Below, in pieces: positions 36,440 to 45,423 of a DNA stretch of 64,000 nt; the stretch's first letter is position 1, and each line of letters opens with the position of its first letter. This stretch comes from CAYLLT01 sp964384465 (lineage in GTDB: Bacteria > Planctomycetota > Phycisphaerae > UBA1845 > PWPN01). The notes beneath the pieces are model-generated. The model was not told where the DNA came from and did not search any database. It saw only the letters and a list, made by a program, of their open reading frames with translations. Position numbers and translations under genes: made by a program. Location of the stretch: assembly GCA_964384465.1 (NCBI GenBank), contig CAYLLT010000007.1, forward strand, positions 1 to 64,000, read 5' to 3'.

Positions 36440-38413
36440 ATGAGTTCTGATGAAGCCTCCAAAGCTGATCTCTTGATCCCCGGGGCCTTGCGCCATTCCC
36501 CGGCAGTCCCGCAGCATCCTTCTTCGGCCGACGATCTCTCGCTGGTCGATGTCCACTCCAGCGTCCCCATTCAAAATGGCTCGACGTTTCTGCGGCGTTT
36601 GTTCACCTTTTCCGGGCCGGCATTCATGGTCTCCGTCGGGTACATGGACCCCGGCAACTGGGCCACCGATCTGGCCGGCGGGGCCAGGTTCGGCTACACG
36701 CTCATCTGGGTCATCCTGCTGTCCAACTTGATGGCGATTCTGCTCCAGACGCTCTCCGCCCGCCTGGGGATCGTCACGGGGCGAGATTTGGCCCAGGCCT
36801 GCCGGGACCACTATCCCCGGGCGGTCGTCCTGGCATTGTGGATTCTCTGCGAAATCGCCATCGCCGCATGCGACCTGGCTGAAGTGCTGGGGTCGGCCAT
36901 CGGCCTTCATCTTCTCTTCGGTTTGCCGATCCTTTGGGGAGTGGTCATCACCGCTTTCGACGTGATGCTGCTGCTGTTGCTGCAATCGTTCGGCATCCGC
37001 AAGATGGAAGCCTTCATCCTCGTGTTGGTGGCGACGATCGGCGGTTGCTTCGCGCTCGAGATGTTCATATCCAAGCCACCGGTCGGCGAAATCATCACGG
37101 GCTTCATCCCCCGCGGCCTCTCCGGGCAGGCCTTGTACATTGCCATCGGCATCATCGGGGCCACGGTGATGCCGCACAACCTGTATCTCCACTCCGCGTT
37201 GGTCCAGTCGCGGGCGGTACAGCGAACAGATTATGGGCTGAGGCAGGCCACACGCTTCAATCTCATCGACTCCGTGGTCGCTCTGAATGCCGCCTTTTTC
37301 GTCAATGCGGCCATCCTCGTGCTGGCCGCTGCCGCCTTTCACACCACCGGCCACAGCGATGTCGCTGCTCTCGAAACAGCTCATTCGCTATTGGCCCCGC
37401 TGCTGGGCAGCACGGTCGCGCCCATCGCCTTCGCCATTGCACTGTTGGCCGCGGGACAGTCATCGACCATCACCGGCACGCTGGCTGGCCAGATCGTCAT
37501 GGAGGGATTCGTTCAGATCCGGCTGCGCCCGTGGCTGCGGCGCCTGCTCACCCGCAGTCTGGCCATCATCCCCGCCGTGTGCGTGATTGTCTGGAAAGGT
37601 GACGGCGCGGTCGATCCGCTGCTGGTGCTCTCCCAAGTCATCCTTTCGCTTCAGCTTTCCTTCGCCATCGTGCCGCTGATCCATTTCACCAGCGACCGGC
37701 GAAAAATGGGCGACTTCGCCACGCCGAAATGGGCCAAAGTCCTGGCCTGGATTGTCGCCGCGGTGATCATCAGCCTGAATTTGAAGCTCGTCTTCGAAAC
37801 CATCCTTGAGGGTTTCGGCGAGGGCAGCGTACTGATCCGCTTTATCCTGACGCCGATCACGCTGATGATCGTGCCTCTGCTGGGGTGGATGATCGTCGAG
37901 CCTTTGTGGAGAGTGTTGCGTGTGCGCAGGGGCCTGCCCGTCGAAATGCCGGCCTTGCCCACCGCGGGACCCACGCTCGCGGGCCAGTACCGCCGCGTGG
38001 GCATCGCCCTGGAAGCGACGCCCCGCGACGAGGAGATCATTGCGGGCGTGCTGCCGCTGATCCGAGCGGCCGGTTCCGAGGTGGTTTTGATCCACGCGGT
38101 GGAAAGTGCGACCGCCCGCTTCATCGGGCCGGCCGTGCAGGATGAAGAGGCCCGCACGGATACGGAATATCTACAGCGTGTTGCCACTCAATTGCGGGAT
38201 GCCGGCCTGACTTGTCGAATCCGCGTCGGCGCAGGCGAGCCGGAGGATGAAATCGCCCGCATCGCCAACGAAGAGGGGCTCGACCTCATCGTCACCGGCA
38301 GCCACGGGCACCGGCTGTTCGGCGATCTGTTTCACGGGTCCACGGCATCTGAACTGCGTCACCGGACGCGCATCCCCGTGCTCACGATCCGGGCGGGGCA
38401 ACCGCCGCCGTGA
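36440..38413 (+). CDS. mntH: Nramp-type divalent metal transporter with C-terminal Usp domain
   Basis: 657 residues. Proton-coupled Mn2+/Fe2+ uptake, with 11 membrane segments. The metal-binding unwound helix is MDPGNWATDLAGG (Asp70, Asn73) and the second conserved site is VMPHNLYLHSAL near 240; AAGQSSTITGTLAGQIVMEG follows. Typical Nramp is about 420-450 residues. Here residues about 510-655 form a universal stress protein-like domain: RRVGIALEATPRDEEIIAG, a middle helical region, then GEPEDEIARIANEEGLDL and TGSHGHRLFGDLFHGSTASE, the ATP-binding G-2x-G-9x-G(S/T) pattern. The fusion suggests regulation by nucleotide. Controlled by the divergent MntR, by position. Its 3' end overlaps the AI-2E gene by 32 bp. 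Confidence 0.88.
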   Translation: MSSDEASKADLLIPGALRHSPAVPQHPSSADDLSLVDVHSSVPIQNGSTFLRRLFTFSGPAFMVSVGYMDPGNWATDLAGGARFGYTLIWVILLSNLMAILLQTLSARLGIVTGRDLAQACRDHYPRAVVLALWILCEIAIAACDLAEVLGSAIGLHLLFGLPILWGVVITAFDVMLLLLLQSFGIRKMEAFILVLVATIGGCFALEMFISKPPVGEIITGFIPRGLSGQALYIAIGIIGATVMPHNLYLHSALVQSRAVQRTDYGLRQATRFNLIDSVVALNAAFFVNAAILVLAAAAFHTTGHSDVAALETAHSLLAPLLGSTVAPIAFAIALLAAGQSSTITGTLAGQIVMEGFVQIRLRPWLRRLLTRSLAIIPAVCVIVWKGDGAVDPLLVLSQVILSLQLSFAIVPLIHFTSDRRKMGDFATPKWAKVLAWIVAAVIISLNLKLVFETILEGFGEGSVLIRFILTPITLMIVPLLGWMIVEPLWRVLRVRRGLPVEMPALPTAGPTLAGQYRRVGIALEATPRDEEIIAGVLPLIRAAGSEVVLIHAVESATARFIGPAVQDEEARTDTEYLQRVATQLRDAGLTCRIRVGAGEPEDEIARIANEEGLDLIVTGSHGHRLFGDLFHGSTASELRHRTRIPVLTIRAGQPPP

Positions 38414-39590
38414 CCGCGACAGGCTTCTTTTTCTTGACTCTGGGGGTCGACGGGACTTGAGCGAGGTTCAGCACGTAGTGCGTGACCGGGATGCCCAGCA
38501 GCATGCCCCACAGGCCGAACAGCTCGTGCCCGACCAGAAGGATAATAAGCACAATCACCGGGTTGAGATGAAAACGGGCTGCGTATATCCGCGGGTTGAA
38601 TACGTACGCCTCCAGCAGATGGACGATGGTAATCATGCCCACCGCCAACAGCGCGTGCTTGAGATCGTAATCGTTGAACGCGATCAGTACGATCGGCACT
38701 GATGAGATCCACACGCCGAGCACCGGGATAAGCCCCAGCAGGAACACGATCGTGGTCAGCAGGAGCAGCGGCTGAATGCCCAGGATCGCCATACCGATGC
38801 AGGTGATGCTCGCGTTGAGGAAGGCCACGATAAGCTGGCATTGAAACGCCGTGCCGACCACCTCTGAAAATTCGACCAGGCTCGACGCCGCCTCATGAAA
38901 GAACCGGCCCACCGTACTGGTCCGCCAACTGTACAACTCGTTCGAGATACGGTCGAAATCGAGCACGATCAGGAATGAAAGCAGAATGGCCAGGAAGAAT
39001 TTGAGCGTTCCCTCGGAGACGGCCACGGCGAACTTGGCGAAAAGCTCGCCGGCCGATGGCGGGGGCCCCTGACCCGCGCTCTTGGGGATGACGCTGGCAA
39101 CCATATCCTGCAGTTTTTCCTTGATATCCTCGGTGCTGATCGACTCATCCGTGGGCTGCGTGGTGCTGATCTCGTGCTTGTCTGTCCTTTGATCGGCGTT
39201 CGCCGGCCGTTCGGAGACGTACTTCGCCAGCATCGGCTCCATCCCATAGTCGGTGGCCGTCTTCTTGATCCCATCCGCCAGCGTGTCCATCAAATGGGGA
39301 ACTTGCGTCGAGAATTCGACGCCTTCCTTGATCACCCGCGGAATAGCCGTCATCATCAGCAGAACCAGCAGCGTCAGGGCAACCAGATACGGGAGCACCA
39401 CCGCCGCACGGTACGGCAGCCGCGTCGTTATCGTCAGGAACCTGGCCGCCTTGCGCATGACGAAGCCCATGATGAACGTCAGGAACATCACCGCGAAAAA
39501 ATCACGCAGCAGGTACAGGATCGCGAAGAACGACACCCACATCAGGATGCGGCGGTTGATGTTGTAGAAGCGTTGTAGGTCGAGTTCCAC
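38382..39590 (-). CDS. AI-2E family transporter
   Basis: 402 residues. The GTG at 39590 follows the stop of the PIN gene by four bases and gives VELDLQRFYNINRRILMW, the expected N terminus; longer starts run into the PIN frame. Eight hydrophobic segments with the family's late conserved block GLIPVLGVWISSVPIVLIAF and AYVFNPRIYAARFHLNPVIVLIILLVGHELFGLWG. A polar insert of about 75 residues in the middle (QRTDKHEISTTQPTDESIST, then KLQDMVASVIPKSAGQGPPP) interrupts the usual compact layout. Function: exporter-like pumps for autoinducer-2 or sodium/proton antiport; substrate unknown here. It ends convergent with the Nramp gene. Confidence 0.85.
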   Translation of the reverse strand: MELDLQRFYNINRRILMWVSFFAILYLLRDFFAVMFLTFIMGFVMRKAARFLTITTRLPYRAAVVLPYLVALTLLVLLMMTAIPRVIKEGVEFSTQVPHLMDTLADGIKKTATDYGMEPMLAKYVSERPANADQRTDKHEISTTQPTDESISTEDIKEKLQDMVASVIPKSAGQGPPPSAGELFAKFAVAVSEGTLKFFLAILLSFLIVLDFDRISNELYSWRTSTVGRFFHEAASSLVEFSEVVGTAFQCQLIVAFLNASITCIGMAILGIQPLLLLTTIVFLLGLIPVLGVWISSVPIVLIAFNDYDLKHALLAVGMITIVHLLEAYVFNPRIYAARFHLNPVIVLIILLVGHELFGLWGMLLGIPVTHYVLNLAQVPSTPRVKKKKPVAVTAAVAPPGS

Positions 39591-39594
39591 GCAG

Positions 39595-40056
39595 CTATTT
39601 CCAGTTTTTAAGCAGAAATACCTTCCCTGAATGCACACGTCTGGCGTGGCTCACCAGATCATCCCGGTGCTCATGCGAAACCCAGAATTCAGCTTGATGG
39701 TACATGGCGCAGGCCACGTACCAACTGTCCGGCGGAGAGATTCCACGGTTTCTGATGAGGTCCCAGGCAGTTCCCGAGAGCACCATGCCGGGCACATAAA
39801 TGATAGGTAGAGTGAGAAAGTCAAGGACGCGCCTTTCAACCTCGTCGATCTCTGACGTTCCGGAATCAGAACGCCCTCGTGCCCTCTTATGCGCACATTT
39901 GATGAATTCGTGCAACAACAAATCGGGAGCATAGGCGACTACGTCGTGACAACGGATTGCGTTCTCGAGTCTACGTGCCGTTTTCGTTTGTGGTTCATTG
40001 AAGAATGCCGGGAACAGTGCTGAGTTGTCGGGAACGATTCGACGACGGTCCGGCAT
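39595..40056 (-). CDS. PIN-domain toxin (VapC-like)
   Basis: 153 residues. The first acidic residue is in RRIVPDNSALFPAFFNEPQ, and the others come in the PPDSWYVACAMYHQAEFWVSHE region, the PIN nuclease pattern in which acidic residues bind Mg2+ for RNA cleavage. It is preceded by a small gene of matching size, with 15 bp between them, so they are a type II toxin-antitoxin pair. The downstream AI-2E gene begins immediately after it. The substrate RNA is unknown. Confidence 0.72.
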   Translation of the reverse strand: MPDRRRIVPDNSALFPAFFNEPQTKTARRLENAIRCHDVVAYAPDLLLHEFIKCAHKRARGRSDSGTSEIDEVERRVLDFLTLPIIYVPGMVLSGTAWDLIRNRGISPPDSWYVACAMYHQAEFWVSHEHRDDLVSHARRVHSGKVFLLKNWK

Positions 40057-40071
40057 TCGATCACTCTCTGC

Positions 40072-40380
40072 TCAGCGATCGGCGTCCACATGGTGGACCG
40101 TCATCGGCTCACGATCGACAGCTTCCGCCAGTTGCCTCGATGCTTCCTCATTTGTTCGCATCACTTCGTGCGTGAGACGATAGCATATTCCACGAAAGAC
40201 TCTCCGGTCGTCGGATTTAATGATGGGACGAAGCCAATACTCAGTCGTACGTGCAAAACCGTTCTGAGCCGCCCATTCTTCGATCTCAGCAATCGCCTGC
40301 TTGTTCTCATTTGCGTCGCTATCGATTTGGACGACGTTGAATTCTTTCCAGTTTGATGGATCAATCGCAATGATGGCCAT
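40072..40380 (-). CDS. Putative antitoxin partner of the PIN toxin
   Basis: 102 residues, family not recognised. It begins ATG at 40380 after AAAGGAGG, an excellent ribosome site. The N-terminal part, MAIIAIDPSNWKEFNVVQID, looks like a beta-rich dimer, then acidic and helical stretches. The arrangement, antitoxin first then PIN, is the common order for VapBC. Assigned mostly by context. Confidence 0.6.
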   Translation of the reverse strand: MAIIAIDPSNWKEFNVVQIDSDANENKQAIAEIEEWAAQNGFARTTEYWLRPIIKSDDRRVFRGICYRLTHEVMRTNEEASRQLAEAVDREPMTVHHVDADR

Positions 40381-40409
40381 CGTGAGGCCTCCTTTGCCAT
40401 GATTATAGC

Positions 40410-41279
40410 CTACAGGGCCGTCATTGCTCCATACGTCTCCGGCCGGCGGTCGCGGAAGAATTGCCAGACATTGCGGACCTCGCGGATCTGGTCGAGATCG
40501 AGGTCGGCGACCACCACGTCGTCCTCCGACCGCTTGCCCTCGGCCAGGATTTGGCCGCGCGGGGAGCAGAAGTAGCTGCTGCCGTAGAACTCGCCGAACC
40601 GCCAGGGCTCCTCGTAACCGGGCCGGTTGATCGCCCCAATGAAATACTGGTTGGCCACCGCGTGGGCCGGCTGCTCCAGCTTCCAGAGGTATTCGCTGAG
40701 CCCCGCGACGGTCGCCGACGGATTAAAGACGATTTCCGCGCCGTTCAGGCCCAGGCAGCGGGCGCCCTCCGGGAAGTGGCGGTCGTAACAGATATAGACG
40801 GCGACTTTGCCGACCCGCGTGTCGAATACCGGATAACCCAGGTTGCCGGGCCGGAAATAGAATTTCTCCCAGAAGCCGGGGGCGCAGTGCGGGATGTGAA
40901 TCTTGCGAAACTTGCCGAGATAAGTGCCGTCGGCGTCGATCACCGAAGCCGAGTTGTAATACACGCCGCTCAGATCCTCCTCATACATCGGCACGACCAG
41001 CACCATCTCGTGTTTTTTAGCCAGCTCGCACATCAGCTTCGTAGTCGGCCCATCCGGGATCCGCTCGGTCATCATGTACCACTTGGGGTCTTGCTCGCAG
41101 CAGAAGTAAGGCCCGTAGAACAGCTCCTGCATGCACACGACCTGCGCGCCCGCCGCCGCCGCCTTGGCGATCAGCGCGACGTGCTTATCGATCATCGACT
41201 TCTTGATCTTCTCGATGGGCGCCGTCGCCGGTTCGGAGAGCGTCGCCTGGATGAGTCCGCCTCGGATAATTCTCGGCAT
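40410..41279 (-). CDS. Carbon-nitrogen hydrolase (beta-ureidopropionase/N-carbamoylputrescine amidase type)
   Basis: 289 residues from ATG 41279. Nitrilase-superfamily fold with Glu-Lys-Cys triad: Glu in VVCMQELFYGPYF (about residue 45), Lys in LGKFRKIHIPHCAP, Cys in VAVYICYDRHFPEGARCLGL. The family hydrolyses N-carbamoyl amides; the order of motifs resembles N-carbamoyl-beta-alanine amidohydrolase and agmatine-route enzymes. It is divergent from pyrD across 183 bp, so a pyrimidine link is possible. The longer upstream frames (to 42011) are antisense to pyrD and rejected. Confidence 0.86.
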   Translation of the reverse strand: MPRIIRGGLIQATLSEPATAPIEKIKKSMIDKHVALIAKAAAAGAQVVCMQELFYGPYFCCEQDPKWYMMTERIPDGPTTKLMCELAKKHEMVLVVPMYEEDLSGVYYNSASVIDADGTYLGKFRKIHIPHCAPGFWEKFYFRPGNLGYPVFDTRVGKVAVYICYDRHFPEGARCLGLNGAEIVFNPSATVAGLSEYLWKLEQPAHAVANQYFIGAINRPGYEEPWRFGEFYGSSYFCSPRGQILAEGKRSEDDVVVADLDLDQIREVRNVWQFFRDRRPETYGAMTAL

Positions 41280-41462
41280 GGCTTGCTCGCTTTCATCGGC
41301 AAACAACCGGATCAGACGTCGAAGAGGCGGTGGTATCGTATCCTCCGTGAATCGGTCGTTCAAACCCCGCGCCGAAGGGCGGCTCGCCGATAGACAGCGG
41401 CTGGGCACAGTGCTTTCACCCCCGTGCTTGACACCGCCCGGACCATCTCGCAAGCTGCGGGG

Positions 41463-42434
41463 ATGAGTACCCTGCCTCAAGCCGCTGCGATTGACCTGTC
41501 CGTCCAGCTCGGGCGACTGGCGCTCCAGAACCCGATCATCACCGTCTCCGGCACCTGCGGCTACGGCGACGAATACGCCCCGTTCATGGACCTGAACCGG
41601 CTCGGCGCCTTCACCACCAAGAGCGTCACGCTTCGCGAACGCAAAGGCAACCCCCCCGCGCGGATTGTCGAAACGCCCGCCGGCATGTTGAACGCCATTG
41701 GCCTCGCCAACGTGGGCTTGGAGCGATTTGTCGCCGAGAAGGTGCCGGTGCTCGCCAGGCTGAGCGTGCCGGCCATCGTCAACGTCGCCGGCCACACCAT
41801 CGAGGATTACTTGGCCGTGTGCGAGCGGCTCGATCCCATCGAGACCATCGCAGCGATCGAGCTGAACGTCAGTTGCCCGAACGTGAAAGACGGCCTCGTC
41901 TTCGGCACCGACGTACATGAGATGAAGCAGCTCGTCTCCGCGGTGCGAAAAGTGGTGAAGCGGTCGCTCCTCATCGTGAAGCTGTCGCCGAACGTGACCG
42001 ACATCACGCAACTCGCCCGCGCCGCGATCGATGCCGGCGCCGAATGCCTGTCGATGGTGAACACATTCGTCGGCATGGCCATCGACGTGGAGCGGCAGAC
42101 GCCGGTGCTCGCCAACATGACCGGCGGCCTGAGCGGCCCGGCCATCAAGCCGCTTGCACTAAATCTGGTGTACCGCGTGTTCCACGAAGTGGCAGGCCCG
42201 GCCAACATCCCCATCATCGGCATGGGCGGCGTGCAGAACTGGAAGGACGCCGTTGAATTCATGCTCGCCGGCGCAACGGCGGTGGGAATAGGCACCGCGC
42301 TCTTCATCGACCCGACGACCCCCCTCGCCGTCATCGCCGGACTGGTCGAGTACCTTCGGCGACATGAGCTGTCATCGGTCCGCGACTTGATCGGCCGACT
42401 CAAGCCCCAACACGACGAACCGCCAGCCGGATAA
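41463..42434 (+). CDS. pyrD: Dihydroorotate dehydrogenase, class 1B-like
   Basis: 323 residues. Oxidises dihydroorotate to orotate in pyrimidine synthesis with FMN. The start ATG at 41463 is chosen; a frame from 41424 adds 13 residues. The FMN and substrate signature LNVSCPNVKDGLVFG carries the active-site Cys of class 1 enzymes, and KLSPNVTDITQLARA, NMTGGLSGPAIKPLAL and IPIIGMGGVQN give phosphate binding. Class 1B needs the PyrK flavoprotein, which is not in this window. With the neighbouring amidohydrolase it could instead act in pyrimidine breakdown; sequence alone does not decide. Confidence 0.9.
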   Translation: MSTLPQAAAIDLSVQLGRLALQNPIITVSGTCGYGDEYAPFMDLNRLGAFTTKSVTLRERKGNPPARIVETPAGMLNAIGLANVGLERFVAEKVPVLARLSVPAIVNVAGHTIEDYLAVCERLDPIETIAAIELNVSCPNVKDGLVFGTDVHEMKQLVSAVRKVVKRSLLIVKLSPNVTDITQLARAAIDAGAECLSMVNTFVGMAIDVERQTPVLANMTGGLSGPAIKPLALNLVYRVFHEVAGPANIPIIGMGGVQNWKDAVEFMLAGATAVGIGTALFIDPTTPLAVIAGLVEYLRRHELSSVRDLIGRLKPQHDEPPAG

Positions 42435-42478
42435 ATTTGACAATCTGAGCTCGATTTCGGGACTACGACGCGTTTGGA

Positions 42479-42703
42479 TCAGTCCGTGGGATGGAGTTGA
42501 TTACTCGCCTTGAGTTGCTCGATCGTTTTCACGATCGTGTCAACATCATCCGGTAACCACGCATCCCGCTCTTTCGCGTAATCCCCTTTGCCACAGTCGA
42601 ATTGTTGAATAAACCTAATCATGCCGACAGGCCCGAGTTCACGAGCCAGAGCGCGTAGACCAGCACGACGTAATTCCGAAGGAGTTATATATGTCGTATT
42701 CAT
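42479..42703 (-). CDS. Putative antitoxin, second PIN pair
   Basis: 74 residues, starting at 42703 and overlapping the PIN gene end by four bases (ATGA), so it is translationally coupled and placed second. The sequence MNTTYITPSELRRAGLRALA, then RELGPVGMIRFIQQFDCGKGDY resembles small PIN partners found in many genomes (GPVGMIRFxQQF). No known DNA-binding motif is clear. Confidence 0.7.
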   Translation of the reverse strand: MNTTYITPSELRRAGLRALARELGPVGMIRFIQQFDCGKGDYAKERDAWLPDDVDTIVKTIEQLKASNQLHPTD

Positions 42704-43146
42704 GATTGAAACACCTCACCCAACCAGACCGTCGGCGACTTCACCCGCACCCGCAACGAGCGCGTGTTCCGTTTTGCAACCCCGAGCATTTTGTCATCAG
42801 TTGTCAGCAACACATCGCATCGCGCCGTTTCCGCAGCAGCGATGTGCAGCGCGTCAGCGGCGCGAAAACCCATGTTCTGTAGTTCCCGACTGCGACCTGG
42901 GGGTAATGCCGAGATATTCACGACCTCCTGGATCGTTTCGACTGATAACGTCAAACGTTCTCGGCGTTCTAAATCTTCCGTGTTCAGTATCTCATAGTAT
43001 AGTATATCACTCCCCACCCAAAACCAGTCGCCTGTTTGGAATCGGGCCATGACCGTCAATACGGCCTCTGATTCGAGCCGTATTCGGTCTTGCCTTTGAT
43101 CATCGAACGGACGATTAAGGCAGCAGTTATCGAGATAAACCCGCAT
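42700..43146 (-). CDS. PIN-domain toxin, second pair
   Basis: 148 residues. The start MRVYLDNCCLNRPFDDQRQD carries the first acidic residue (Asp6) of the PIN nuclease; VLTVMARFQTGDWF, ILYYEILNTED and AADALHIAAAETARCDVLLT with the later TTDDKML supply the others. Toxin first, antitoxin second, with overlap. Probably type II; target RNA unknown. Confidence 0.78.
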   Translation of the reverse strand: MRVYLDNCCLNRPFDDQRQDRIRLESEAVLTVMARFQTGDWFWVGSDILYYEILNTEDLERRERLTLSVETIQEVVNISALPPGRSRELQNMGFRAADALHIAAAETARCDVLLTTDDKMLGVAKRNTRSLRVRVKSPTVWLGEVFQS

Positions 43147-43173
43147 GTGTGGGAATCGCCAGATTTAATCCAT

Positions 43174-45213
43174 TCAAGCGCGAGCCGTCGGCACGACACG
43201 CCCGGTTGTGTCATGCTCCGCACCCATCATCACGCTGGCCGGGTACTGGCCCACTTCCTTCGACGGAATATTCCGGTACCAGAACCACATCAACCCGCCC
43301 AAACCGATCACGAAGAGTCCCAATGTCGGCCAGAACGAGCGCCATGCCCCGATGACCATCTGCATGGGAAGCAGGAAAAGCGTGATCTGCCACATCAACG
43401 CGAACGGCACAGCCAGCAGGTCATCGCGGTGCTCGCGCTTCATAGCGGCCAGCACTTTCGAGGGCAGAATCGATTCGAGCGGCCCCCACAAACCGAACGG
43501 CCGCGTCGTTCGGTAGAAATGCTCGAGCACGCGTCGATCCGTGGGTGCGCTCAAGTAGGTGCCCAGGATGCAGCCGGTGAGCGACGCGCATAGACCGGTG
43601 GTGAACAACAAGCCGGCCGGCCAGTCGGGCGCATATTTCCACTCCAGAACAGCCGTCACCAGGCCCACGAGTGTGCCCCAGAAAAACCCCGTTCCGTTGA
43701 ATCGCCACCAATAGAGCCGCAGCAGTAACGGCCCCGACAGACCGGCGCCCAGGCCCATGCTGATGAACTTCCACACGTCGTTGATGCTCTTGACGTAGTA
43801 AGCCAGCAGAAACCCGGCCGCTACGATGGCGATTCCGAAGATGTAGCTCACGGTGATCAACTCACGGTTTTTCGCCCGGCGACGCAGGTAAGCCTGCCAG
43901 ATGTCCCTCGTGAAGTAGGAGGTGGCCATGTTCACCTGCGGCGACAGCGTCGACATGGCCGCGGCCACCAGCGACGCGATGAACAGCCCGCGCAGCCCCA
44001 TCGGAATGGACATCAGGATCACCGCCGGAAGGATGCGCTCGGGATTGACCGTGCCTTCATAGCCGACCAACTGAATCTTGCTCGGCCACTCCCCGCCGAA
44101 CATAGTCCTGAACTCGTTCTCGAGCTGCGGATAACGATCGGGGTGCTGCGCGATGGATGAAAGCTCCTGTGCCCACTTCTCTTTGGTGATGCCCGGCACG
44201 TTCTGCTTGATCCGGTCGGTCGCTCGGGTCAGCACGGACTGATCCGGATAGTTCTTGTTGACCAGGAAAAGGCCCAGCACGGCAAAACCGATCATCATCG
44301 GCCAGCGGAAGACCATCAGCCACGTCCAGAAGAAGGTCAGGATGCCGCAGTCGCGTTCGCTGCGGGCGCCGAAGTATCGTTGATCTGTCCCGGTGCCGAT
44401 GCCGCCGATGATGCTGCGGGTCAGCCCCCAGAACCCGACGATGAACAGCCATTGCATGTTGTAGTATTCGGTGCCTTTCACCGCGCCCGCGATCGGCGCG
44501 AACCAGTGCGGCCAACTGCTCATCCAGTTCGCGTTGCCGGTGATCGAATGCGCCAGAGTTCCCAAATCTCCCTCATACCCGAGCACCTTGACTGCCGCCA
44601 TGACGGAAATAATGACGACACTCACGAGGATCACGCCGGCCTGAAACAGGTCGTTGTACACCACCCCATAGAACCCGGACACGATCGTGTACAAGGTGGT
44701 GAGCCCGACGAGCACCAGCGCGCAATTCCTGGGCGAGAACGGCAGAAACATCGAGAGGAACAGGCCCGCTCCCACGATCAGGTAGGCGATCATGAACGTC
44801 AGTACAACGATGCTGGAGACCGCCGTGATGATGCGGGCGAACTGAGCGCCGGAGCTGCTCCCAAAGCGATAAATCTGCCATTCCGCGCCGGTCATGCACT
44901 TGGACCGATAGTGCCATTTACCCGTCCAAAGCAGCATGAAAACGAGAACCAGCACCGCCCCCCCGCGAAACTCCACGTACAGCCCGCGCGGCCCGAGCAT
45001 GTACAGGAACGAGACGATCACCATCGTCCCGGTCATGTCCAGGAAGTTGGTCATCCCGGAGATGCCCAGCGCCCACCACGGCAGGTTCCGCCCGGCCAGG
45101 AAATAATCTTCGAGGCTTCGCGAGGCTTTCCGCCACAGGTACATACCCATGGCGGTCAGGATGGCGCAGTAGACGCCGATCACGGTGTAATCGACAGCAT
45201 TGAGGTAGCGCAA
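43174..45213 (-). CDS. Sodium:solute symporter (SSS family)
   Basis: 679 residues. The longest frame opens at 45396 but a TTG at 45213 follows a perfect AAGGAGG (45220-45226) at six bases, and the sequence from LRYLNAVDYTVIGVYC aligns with the family start; the upstream part runs through a palindromic element. Fourteen or so membrane segments. Conserved blocks: EDYFLAGRNLPWWALGISGM near the N terminus (TM1-2), SIPMGLRGLFIASLVAAAMS with STLSPQVNMATSYFTRDIWQ further on, the Na+ site region. Substrate unknown. It lies beside the CxxCH cytochrome gene on the same strand. Confidence 0.85.
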   Translation of the reverse strand: MRYLNAVDYTVIGVYCAILTAMGMYLWRKASRSLEDYFLAGRNLPWWALGISGMTNFLDMTGTMVIVSFLYMLGPRGLYVEFRGGAVLVLVFMLLWTGKWHYRSKCMTGAEWQIYRFGSSSGAQFARIITAVSSIVVLTFMIAYLIVGAGLFLSMFLPFSPRNCALVLVGLTTLYTIVSGFYGVVYNDLFQAGVILVSVVIISVMAAVKVLGYEGDLGTLAHSITGNANWMSSWPHWFAPIAGAVKGTEYYNMQWLFIVGFWGLTRSIIGGIGTGTDQRYFGARSERDCGILTFFWTWLMVFRWPMMIGFAVLGLFLVNKNYPDQSVLTRATDRIKQNVPGITKEKWAQELSSIAQHPDRYPQLENEFRTMFGGEWPSKIQLVGYEGTVNPERILPAVILMSIPMGLRGLFIASLVAAAMSTLSPQVNMATSYFTRDIWQAYLRRRAKNRELITVSYIFGIAIVAAGFLLAYYVKSINDVWKFISMGLGAGLSGPLLLRLYWWRFNGTGFFWGTLVGLVTAVLEWKYAPDWPAGLLFTTGLCASLTGCILGTYLSAPTDRRVLEHFYRTTRPFGLWGPLESILPSKVLAAMKREHRDDLLAVPFALMWQITLFLLPMQMVIGAWRSFWPTLGLFVIGLGGLMWFWYRNIPSKEVGQYPASVMMGAEHDTTGRVVPTARA

Positions 45214-45343
45214 TCCCGCCCTCCTTATGAATGGGCGACGGCCGGCGCCGCGCGCGGGAGCGAGTCCAAGTGAAATCGGAAGACGACAATAACGGCTGCC
45301 ACCGCTGAAAACCAGCCTGACCAGAGGATAGCGACAACGTGTC

Positions 45344-45413
45344 AGGACCGCGGCAACTTGTTGCCGCATGCGATTGAAGGGGACAGCGTTCGGCAACGAG
45401 TTGCCGCGGTCCT
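45344..45413. repeat. Palindromic element, GGACCGCGGCAAC family
   Basis: AGGACCGCGGCAACTTGTTG and the inverse AGTTGCCGCGGTCCT are the outer arms, with CGGCAA / TTGCCG nested inside. Lies between the SSS and cytochrome genes, just upstream of the symporter start. Confidence 0.8.
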
Positions 45414-45423
45414 CGAAACCCGA

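Noticed and set aside
40981..42011. Long N-terminal part of the carbon-nitrogen hydrolase frame
   Set aside because: Residues before MPRIIRGGLIQ are antisense to pyrD and the hydrolase family begins near that methionine.
45214..45396. Longer start of the SSS symporter
   Set aside because: The extension crosses a palindromic element and lacks homology, whereas TTG 45213 has a perfect AAGGAGG at six bases.
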